Below, one piece after another: positions 1 to 4,293 of a DNA stretch of 5,717 bases. The notes under the pieces were generated by a model. That model saw only the letters and a program-made list of their open reading frames with translations, made no database searches and was not told where the DNA came from. The DNA comes from CAZOIA01 sp964579675. Lineage in GTDB: Bacteria > Planctomycetota > Phycisphaerae > UBA1845 > PWPN01. Every line of letters begins with the position of its first letter. The stretch's first letter is position 1. The DNA is taken from assembly GCA_964579675.1 (NCBI GenBank), contig CAZOIA010000288.1, positions 1-5,717 of the forward strand. Direction: 5' to 3'. Made by a program: the position numbers and the translations under genes.

Positions 1-12
1 CCTTTGACGAGG

Positions 13-492
13 ATGCCTCCCGTGCCAACCCTGGAACAAGCCCGACAGCTAAAGGAGTTCGCCGAGGAGATATTCGAGCTGTCTAAGGACGTCTGGACCG
101 CCCAGAGCAAGTCCAAAGGCAAGCACGAGGCCGAAATCACCGAAACCGAGTTCCTCGCCCTCGATTTGCTCTCCAAGTCACAGCCCCTCACCGTGGGCGA
201 CATCCAACGGAGAATCGGGGTCTTGCCGGCCCAGATGTCGCGGATCATCCGGTCCCTCGAAAGCAAGGGGGACGAGCCCCTGATTTCCTGCAAGATCAAT
301 CCGGAAGACAAGCGCAAGATCGATGTCCGACTCACGCCGTCCGGAGAGAGGGCCCGCCAGGCCTACCGCGAGATGAAGCTGGGCACCACCGAGAGATTGC
401 TTCTTGGCCTGAGCGAGCACGACCGCGGGGAATTCATGCGGATCCTCCGGCTCATAAGGGAAATGACACGTAAGGACTTGCCAGAAAAGTAG
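13..492 (+). CDS. MarR-family winged-helix transcriptional regulator
   Basis: A probable DNA-binding regulator of the MarR family, which act as dimers on operators near their own gene or neighbouring genes. From the ATG at 13 the product is 159 residues, a normal MarR length. It has an N-terminal helix (about 5-35), a helix-turn-helix around residues 58-85 (LTVGDIQRRIGVLPAQMSRI, then IRSLESKG), and a wing with the characteristic acidic-basic turn and Leu-Thr-Pro end (NPEDKRKIDVRLTPSG, 96-111). A C-terminal helical dimerisation segment follows. The start is uncertain: a purine-rich GACGAGG directly abuts the ATG, which is too close for a normal ribosome binding site, a TTG lies in frame at position 4, and the frame is open to the window edge, so the true start may lie outside. 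The ligand and targets cannot be read. No cysteine pair or other sensor signature is evident (one Cys, residue 93). The secreted-protein gene downstream is a possible target by proximity only. Confidence 0.85.
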   Translation: MPPVPTLEQARQLKEFAEEIFELSKDVWTAQSKSKGKHEAEITETEFLALDLLSKSQPLTVGDIQRRIGVLPAQMSRIIRSLESKGDEPLISCKINPEDKRKIDVRLTPSGERARQAYREMKLGTTERLLLGLSEHDRGEFMRILRLIREMTRKDLPEK

Positions 493-500
493 TTGCGCAC

Positions 501-553
501 TTTCGCCTCTTTTTTCTTCAAAAACAGTACGCATCCGCAAACTTTTTCGCCTC
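501..553. repeat. Short direct repeat TTTCGCCTC in MarR-downstream spacer
   Basis: TTTCGCCTC occurs at 501-509 and again at 545-553, 44 bases apart (about four helical turns). Both copies follow a GC(G/A)...AC context. They lie between the MarR stop and the small secreted-protein gene, so they could be regulator binding sites, but a 9-base pyrimidine-rich repeat can also arise by chance. Confidence 0.3.
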
Positions 554-635
554 CGGGATTGTCTATCGTATTGAACTGATTGGGAAGTGTTCCGGCCCGG
601 CAGGTGGCACCCTCGCTGGCCGGAGGATCTGCACG

Positions 636-668
636 ATGGCAAACAAGAATCGAGGTGTCGAGCCATGA
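636..668 (+). CDS. Possible 10-residue leader peptide upstream of secreted protein
   Basis: This short frame reads MANKNRGVEP and ends in TGA. It has its own strong Shine-Dalgarno, GGAGG at 622-626, nine bases before the ATG. Its stop (666-668) overlaps the start of the next gene (ATG at 665) as ATGA, the standard form of translational coupling. The peptide has no run of one amino acid that would mark an amino-acid attenuator. It may be a coupling cistron that loads ribosomes for the downstream secreted protein, or a chance frame. The combination of good spacing and an exact ATGA overlap is the only support. Confidence 0.4.
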   Translation: MANKNRGVEP

Positions 669-1015
669 ATACCAGCAAGACCTTCCTCCTGGTGGCCGGC
701 CTGATGGCGGCGGGGTTCGCGATCGACGCCGCGGCCGAACGGGCCGAGGCGCAGTACTACAGCTACTATGTGGCGACGCCGGTCTGCGTGAGCCCTCCGC
801 GGATCGTCGTGACGCCCACTCCGGTGTACGTCGCGCCGGTGACCACGTACTACTATCCAGGCTACTCCTACTCGTGCAGTTACCCGTGCTACCGCTCGGC
901 CTACTGCACGTACGGTTACCACCCCAGCCGCTCCAAGCACTACCGCTATCGCTCATACTGCGGGGCTCGGGTCGGGTCGGGATCGGTTCGCTTCAGTTTC
1001 GGGTTTTGCCACTGA
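665..1015 (+). CDS. Small secreted Tyr- and Cys-rich protein of unknown function
   Basis: Not recognised as a named family. The 116-residue product starts at the ATG at 665, chosen because GAGGTG at 652-657 lies seven bases upstream and because it gives a clean Sec signal peptide: a Lys at residue 5, a hydrophobic core (residues 7-20), and an Ala-rich end with a likely cut after AEA (residue 29). The mature part of about 87 residues is extraordinarily rich in tyrosine (about one in five, including YYSYY and TTYYYPGYSYSC), with Ser, Pro and Arg, and has six cysteines, the last in the terminal Phe-Cys-His. An even cysteine count in an exported protein suggests disulfides. A Thr-Pro-Val stretch (about 48-62) separates the first Tyr cluster from the Cys/Tyr core, and a Gly-Ser-Val-Arg tail ends it. 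A role at the cell surface, envelope or matrix is plausible but inferred. It is followed by a strong terminator. A longer in-frame start at 587 would spoil the signal peptide and is rejected. Confidence 0.75.
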   Translation: MNTSKTFLLVAGLMAAGFAIDAAAERAEAQYYSYYVATPVCVSPPRIVVTPTPVYVAPVTTYYYPGYSYSCSYPCYRSAYCTYGYHPSRSKHYRYRSYCGARVGSGSVRFSFGFCH

Positions 1016-1073
1016 GGCCGGAGCGGCGGTTCACAAAGCGGCTTTTAACGTAGGCGGTGGAGTCTACGCGGCA

Positions 1074-1107
1074 CCAAGCCGGGTGCGGTACCCGGCTTGG
1101 CTTTTTT
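1074..1107 (+). terminator. Rho-independent terminator after the secreted-protein gene
   Basis: A perfect 11-base-pair inverted repeat, CCAAGCCGGGT (1074-1084) and ACCCGGCTTGG (1090-1100), with a five-base loop is followed after one C by six T residues (1102-1107). It starts 58 bases after the secreted-protein stop and has no T tract on the opposite strand, so it acts only on plus-strand transcription. Confidence 0.92.
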
Positions 1108-1493
1108 GGGGGGCCAGGCTCGGCTCCGGAAAACTCGCAAACCCTTATGGTATCATGGCTTGGGGCGGCCGAGGGCCGCTGGGGCACGCCGGCTGTCCTC
1201 TGCCCGCTCCGCCCGGTGCTCAAGGGCAACCGGCAGTTCCTCGATCGTCATGCCCGTCTTGCCGATGCAAATGAGGGGCCGGACTGATGCCGCGCCGCAC
1301 CAGGCCCAGGCACTTTATGATTGAACCGGTGACAAAGCTGCCTTAGAATATAGGTAGCGATGGGTTCGGCGCAGGCGATGTGCGAGTCAGACCAGACCCA
1401 GACTGATCCCGGCAAGGAGCGCTGAGTTCACCCAACACTCCGTCGGACGTGACGGCCGGGGGTGGCGGACGGCAGCACGCGAGGGAATCTTCA
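1108..1493. other. Long non-coding spacer before the prepilin gene
   Basis: About 385 bases with no supportable gene: the frames through it are short, lack ribosome binding sites or are poor in protein character. It holds a perfect inverted repeat GCGGCC-GAG-GGCCGC at 1165-1179, preceded by a lone -10-like TATCAT (1151-1156) without a -35 partner, and a good promoter candidate at 1321-1349. An AAGGAG at 1414-1419 has no start codon at a usable distance. If the promoter is real, the prepilin mRNA has a leader of about 138 bases. Confidence 0.5.
1321..1349 (+). promoter_or_regulatory. Sigma-70-like promoter for the prepilin gene
   Basis: TTGAAC (1321-1326, four of six consensus positions) and TAGAAT (1344-1349, five of six) are separated by exactly 17 bases in an otherwise GC-rich spacer. 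The predicted start is near 1356, about 138 bases upstream of the ATG at 1494. Prediction by eye only. Confidence 0.5.
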
Positions 1494-2558
1494 ATGAGTT
1501 TCTCATACTGGAAACGCGGCTTCACGTTGATAGAGCTCCTGGTTGTGGTGGCGATCATCGCCCTGCTGGTGGCGATCCTGCTGCCGGCGCTGCAGAAAGC
1601 GAAGGATCAGGCGCGGGCCACGCAGTGCGGGAGCAACATGAAGCAGGCCCTCAGTGGGGTCAGTCTTCAGATGGCCGAGACCCAGATGCGCAAGGAGCGG
1701 TGGAGCACGAACTTCGGGTGGGCGGTCTACTCCCTGAAGCAGAACAAGGGACAGACGGAGTTGTATACGTGTCCATCCGACCCGACTCCAAGAGCAATGC
1801 CCGCGGTGCTGGATCGACTGTATACCGACGAGGCAGGACAGGACTACCGGGGGACCACGACGGGTGACGGGATTTTCAACCGCGTGCTCAAGAACGGCAA
1901 CACCTGGCAGACGGATATCCAGGACCAACTGGACGAAACGTTGTTTGGCGGCGACGCCTGGACGGAAGCCACGGGCGACCTGCTCGTCGACCTGAGCCCG
2001 GCCAAGCGCCAGACCTTCACCCAGGCATCGATTCGTAAGGACGAGGCGTCCTGGCGCCACGACGTGCTTTCCTACAAGGGAGAGACTATTACGGTGAACG
2101 TAAGCGGGACGGTCACGGCGGTGGTTCCGGTCCTTTGGATGAGTTACTCGGCCAACGCCAGCGCCGGGCTGAAGAGCGTCAAGGGCACGCCAGTGTTGAT
2201 CGTCGAGGGTGGCAAGCCTGGCATTTTCCCCGAGTCTCTGGGCTCTTATCCCGACGACAGCCTGTCCAGGGTGCTGCGGTTCCGGCACGGGGGTAAGGTC
2301 AGCGATCCGGCCCTCGCGGGCGCCAAGTGCGTCGGCACCCAATTACCTGTCCAGCCACAGAAGACCGGCAGACTGAGAGGCAACCGGGACCTCGACTACG
2401 AGCCTCGAGAGAAGATGAACGCCGGGTTCCTCGACGGTCACGTCGAGCGGCTCGGCTGGTGGCAGATGTTCACACCCGATCCAAGCAACCCCGATACCCA
2501 GCCGCCCACGCCGAAGGTGAACGTCTGGTTCGGAAGTCGCCGGTCCACCTCATTCTGA
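1494..2558 (+). CDS. Prepilin-type N-terminal cleavage/methylation domain protein (pseudopilin-like, H-X9-DG type)
   Basis: An exported pilin-like protein of 354 residues, of the group abundant in planctomycetes. The start at 1494 is preferred because GAGGGA (1481-1486) lies seven bases upstream and because it gives a correct short leader, MSFSYWKRG, ending in Gly9. A prepilin peptidase would cut before Phe10, with the conserved Glu at +5 (Glu14), and the segment FTLIELLVVVAIIALLVAILL forms the membrane and assembly helix. A helical stalk follows (about 31-60, with CGSNMKQ). A CPSD motif (LYTCPSDPTP) and a C-terminal RFRHGG (His265) plus MNAGFLDGHVERL (Asp314-Gly315) match the H...DG processing-associated module. 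The His-to-DG distance is 48 residues rather than about nine, so this copy carries an insertion. Its likely site is the inner membrane or periplasm, in a type II secretion or pilus-like apparatus, but no partner genes are present here, so the role is unassigned. It ends tail to tail with the nucleotidyltransferase, overlapping by nine bases. Confidence 0.9.
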   Translation: MSFSYWKRGFTLIELLVVVAIIALLVAILLPALQKAKDQARATQCGSNMKQALSGVSLQMAETQMRKERWSTNFGWAVYSLKQNKGQTELYTCPSDPTPRAMPAVLDRLYTDEAGQDYRGTTTGDGIFNRVLKNGNTWQTDIQDQLDETLFGGDAWTEATGDLLVDLSPAKRQTFTQASIRKDEASWRHDVLSYKGETITVNVSGTVTAVVPVLWMSYSANASAGLKSVKGTPVLIVEGGKPGIFPESLGSYPDDSLSRVLRFRHGGKVSDPALAGAKCVGTQLPVQPQKTGRLRGNRDLDYEPREKMNAGFLDGHVERLGWWQMFTPDPSNPDTQPPTPKVNVWFGSRRSTSF

Positions 2559-2924
2559 CCGCCCAGACGGGGCGACGTCGATTGACTCGGATCTGATTCT
2601 CCGCCACAAGTGCGGTGCCCGCGAGGCAAGCGAATGCCACTCGGCTTGGGTATAGACCCACAAATCGGCATGGACAGGCAGTCCGCTCGGGTAGAACTTC
2701 TCGTACCGCTGGGCAAGTGATAGCCCGCAGTCGGTCACGACGACGATGAGATCGAGATCACTGCCCACCCCCCAGTCACCGCGGGCGTAGGAGCCGACAC
2801 ACAGCACCTCACGTACGGACGGGTCGTTCCGGCGCAGGGCCGACGCCCAGCGTCCGGCGGCGCCGAGGACCGTTTCACGATCCGGCCATTTGAAGACGAC
2901 AGAACTCAACGACCTCACGGGCAT
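2550..2924 (-). CDS. MNT-type nucleotidyltransferase domain protein, partner of HEPN protein (probable antitoxin)
   Basis: A small stand-alone nucleotidyltransferase of the DNA polymerase beta / MNT superfamily, 124 residues from the chosen start. The active site is intact: Gly44-Ser45, ten residues, then Asp56-Leu57-Asp58 (GSYARGDWGVGSDLDL), fitting GS-X10-DXD, with a third acidic residue probably Asp87 (VHADLWVYT). In studied HEPN/MNT pairs such enzymes neutralise the HEPN toxin by adding AMP to a tyrosine near its active site. Here that is inference from family and context. The ATG at 2924 is preferred because GAGG (2934-2937) lies nine bases upstream. This makes a 50-base overlap with the end of the HEPN gene. 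An in-frame ATG (2939), GTG (2918) and TTG (2907-2909) are alternatives, and the essential motifs do not depend on the choice. No in-frame start lies between the HEPN stop and the GS motif at a better position, so overlap is unavoidable unless a rare start is used. Confidence 0.85.
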   Translation of the reverse strand: MPVRSLSSVVFKWPDRETVLGAAGRWASALRRNDPSVREVLCVGSYARGDWGVGSDLDLIVVVTDCGLSLAQRYEKFYPSGLPVHADLWVYTQAEWHSLASRAPHLWRRIRSESIDVAPSGRSE

Positions 2925-3270
2925 AGCGGATGGCCTCATCACTCTGGAGCTGACCGTAATGTTCGCCGGGCGGGCCCGCCTCGTGCCCGTTCGGGTACCG
3001 CGTGGGGATATAGTACAGGTCGAGCGTTCGGGCTTTGTCAAGCAACTTGGTGGGTACGGCAGCCGCGGGTGGCAATTCTTCCAGCAGCCGGCGGACCACG
3101 TGTCCCCACGCCTCCTGCCCGAGCTTGAGGTGTGCGGCCTTGACCGCCATTTCCCCCGCCTGCTGAGCCGCAAAGCATGCCCACTCGTGCCGGCCGGCGG
3201 CGGCGCTGTCCACCGCCTGGTCCAGGTTACGCAGCGCCTGGGTTAGCCAGTCTGCCGATCGATCGGGCAT
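2875..3270 (-). CDS. HEPN-domain protein (probable RNase toxin or nucleotide-binding partner)
   Basis: A 131-residue, nearly all-helical protein of the HEPN family (PF05168-like). It has the hallmark first-helix segment WLTQALRNLDQA, the HEWACFAAQQAGEMAVKAAH helix (28-47) and the segment LDLYYIPTRYPNGHE (84-97). Arg91 and His96 form R-X4-H, the conserved RNase motif of active HEPN toxins. Tyr86 and Tyr87 sit just before it. The last helix is DEAIRYAREVVEFCRL. The start at 3270 is chosen because the domain begins right there; the longer frame upstream adds 44 basic, Pro-rich residues unlike the family. There is no Shine-Dalgarno before this ATG, but a -10 box sits at leaderless distance. It is followed with overlap by a nucleotidyltransferase, and this order and partner are typical of HEPN/MNT toxin-antitoxin modules. 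Some PF05168 proteins may not be toxic, so the toxin role is probable, not shown. The HAD gene ends 133 bases upstream. Confidence 0.85.
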   Translation of the reverse strand: MPDRSADWLTQALRNLDQAVDSAAAGRHEWACFAAQQAGEMAVKAAHLKLGQEAWGHVVRRLLEELPPAAAVPTKLLDKARTLDLYYIPTRYPNGHEAGPPGEHYGQLQSDEAIRYAREVVEFCRLQMAGS

Positions 3271-3276
3271 GCGTTC

Positions 3277-3282
3277 ATTGTA
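3277..3282 (-). promoter_or_regulatory. -10 box placed for leaderless transcription of the HEPN gene
   Basis: Read on the minus strand, TACAAT is followed by six bases (GAACGC) and then the HEPN ATG at 3270, so the box sits at -12 to -7 if the A of ATG is +1. It matches the TATAAT consensus at five of six positions. The -35 region (GGTGGA or GTGGAC plus a run of seven C) is poor. The absence of any Shine-Dalgarno supports a leaderless reading. Confidence 0.45.
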
Positions 3283-3403
3283 CAGCGCTGGCCGGGGGGG
3301 TCCACCGACGCATCGCTCATCCCCCACATATTTCGGCGGAAGTGGTAGCACGCCACGCCCGGGCCGCTTGCGGCTTCGCCACATCGGCGTGCCTCCCTTC
3401 AAA

Positions 3404-4042
3404 TCAGGTGGCAGGTGTGATCGACAGGAGTTCGAGCAGCTCGGTCAATCGGCGGATTACGTGGTCTGCCTGATCGGCGAAGTCCGGGGCCGGCCCCTGC
3501 CCGACCATCAGGACGGTCGTGGCCCCCGCGCCGTTGCCGGCCTGCAGGTCGAAAAGGTAATCACCCACCACCCAGGCCGATGACGCCGACACCGCCAGGG
3601 CCCGGCACACCGCCAGCACCGGCTCGGGCGACGGCTTGATGGGGCCGTCCTCCCGCGTGTGCACAAGATCAAACTCCAGACCGTGCTTGCTCAGCACCAT
3701 CTCGGCGGACTGCCGGCTGTTGCGCGTGAGCATCGCGATCGGGATTCCCTGCCTGCAAATGGCCGCCAGCACCTCCCGGGTGTCGTCCCACAGCTCGCTT
3801 TCCCGGGCAGCCTTCTCCTCATGACCAAGCAGAACCTCCTCCGCCCGGGCCCGCTGGTCGGGGGGCATGTGTTCGAGGGATTCGAGGATCGGCGTACGCG
3901 GCTCCGTGGGCAACCCGATCTCGCGCCGGATCGCGTCGAAGTCGAAGTAGGGCTGCGTCAGAGTGCCGTCCAGATCGAAGATTACCGCACCGGCGCGACC
4001 AGGGCACCCCGGCGAACCGCAGGATGACAGCGAACCGGCCAT
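3404..4042 (-). CDS. HAD-superfamily hydrolase, phosphoglycolate-phosphatase-like
   Basis: A cytoplasmic phosphatase of the haloacid dehalogenase superfamily (subfamily I, with an alpha-helical cap), 212 residues. All four motifs are present: I, VIFDLDGTLT with nucleophile Asp23 and acid Asp25; II, AMLTRNS with Thr106; III, Lys136 in DGPIKPSPEP; IV, VVGDYLFDLQAG with Asp161 and Asp165. The cap lies between motifs I and II (about 31-90) and contains EIGLP and HMPPDQRARAEEVL. The layout resembles phosphoglycolate phosphatase and general sugar-phosphate phosphatases, but the substrate cannot be assigned. The ATG at 4042 is chosen because AGGTGG lies four bases upstream. The longer TTG start at 4078 sits in what looks like a -35 box. 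The N-terminus (MAGSLSSCGSPGCPGRAG) is an unusual Ser/Gly/Cys-rich extension before the first strand. The gene is first in the minus-strand block, ahead of HEPN and the nucleotidyltransferase, but the 133-base gap and separate -10 box weaken the case for a functional operon. Confidence 0.88.
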   Translation of the reverse strand: MAGSLSSCGSPGCPGRAGAVIFDLDGTLTQPYFDFDAIRREIGLPTEPRTPILESLEHMPPDQRARAEEVLLGHEEKAARESELWDDTREVLAAICRQGIPIAMLTRNSRQSAEMVLSKHGLEFDLVHTREDGPIKPSPEPVLAVCRALAVSASSAWVVGDYLFDLQAGNGAGATTVLMVGQGPAPDFADQADHVIRRLTELLELLSITPAT

Positions 4043-4048
4043 GACGCC

Positions 4049-4078
4049 ACCTGTAGTGCAGCCCCGCAGCAGCGTCAA
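4049..4078 (-). promoter_or_regulatory. Possible promoter of the HAD gene
   Basis: On the minus strand, TTGACG (five of six -35 positions) is followed after 17 bases by TACAGG (three of six -10 positions), ending seven bases before the ATG at 4042. The -10 is weak and overlaps the AGGTGG ribosome binding site, so the two readings compete. Confidence 0.25.
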
Positions 4079-4104
4079 GGTGGGACAAGGGCGGGCCTCG
4101 GGGC

Positions 4105-4133
4105 TTTCCCATTCACCCGATTTCTGCTATGTT
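4105..4133 (+). promoter_or_regulatory. Possible extended -10 promoter of the porin gene
   Basis: TGCTATGTT holds an extended TG motif and a -10 box TATGTT (4128-4133, four of six). A weak -35, TTTCCC (4105-4110), lies 17 bases upstream. It sits in the only AT-rich patch of the divergent intergenic region. Transcription from here would give a leader of about 155 bases before the porin ATG. Confidence 0.35.
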
Positions 4134-4176
4134 TGCGGCCTGTTTACGGGAGTGATTCGCAGGGCCCTTCCGCAAA
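4132..4176. repeat. Inverted repeat TTTGCGG...CCGCAAA at the porin promoter
   Basis: TTTGCGG (4132-4138) and its exact complement CCGCAAA (4170-4176) are separated by 31 bases. The left arm overlaps the last two bases of the proposed -10 box, so the pair could be operator half-sites or could form a stem at the 5' end of the mRNA. Confidence 0.35.
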
Positions 4177-4190
4177 GCCCACGCCGATCC

Positions 4191-4252
4191 GGGGGCGCTC
4201 GTACCCCCAGCAAGACCGGCCGGCCCAGGTTCGCAGGCTCCGTCGGGCCGGC
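4191..4252 (+). promoter_or_regulatory. Two GC-rich hairpins in the porin 5' leader
   Basis: The first is GGGGG (4191-4195) with CCCCC (4204-4208) and an eight-base loop. The second is GCCGGCCC (4219-4226) with GGGCCGGC (4245-4252) and an 18-base loop. Neither is followed by a T tract, so they are not classical terminators. They would make a structured 5' leader upstream of the porin start. In such GC-rich DNA part of this may be chance. Confidence 0.3.
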
Positions 4253-4293
4253 GGCATAGAGTCCCAGGCAACACGGGTAATCAGAGACAGGAT

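Noticed and set aside
484..515. Possible terminator after the MarR gene (AAAGT/ACTTT stem, T run at 510-515)
   Set aside because: The stem is only five weak base pairs, and six bases separate it from the T run, so it does not meet the usual form of a rho-independent terminator.
178..956. Three overlapping open frames on the minus strand opposite the MarR and secreted-protein genes
   Set aside because: They are basic and low in protein character, overlap each other, and are opposite genes with clear signals.
1503..2342. Long open frame of 279 codons on the minus strand
   Set aside because: It lies wholly opposite the prepilin gene, which has clear family motifs. Its product is low-complexity Arg/Gly/Leu/His-rich, as expected for the antisense of a high-GC gene.
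2890..3246. Plus-strand open frame opposite the HEPN gene
   Set aside because: The minus strand encodes a HEPN domain with conserved motifs. The plus-strand product shows no domain and has no good ribosome binding site.
3361..3375. Hairpin GCCGC/GCGGC between the HAD and HEPN genes as a terminator
   Set aside because: The stem is only four or five pairs with a very small loop, and no T tract follows on the minus strand.
3271..3402. N-terminal extension of the HEPN protein by 44 residues
   Set aside because: The extension is Pro/Arg-rich and unlike the family, while the HEPN domain begins directly at the ATG at 3270.
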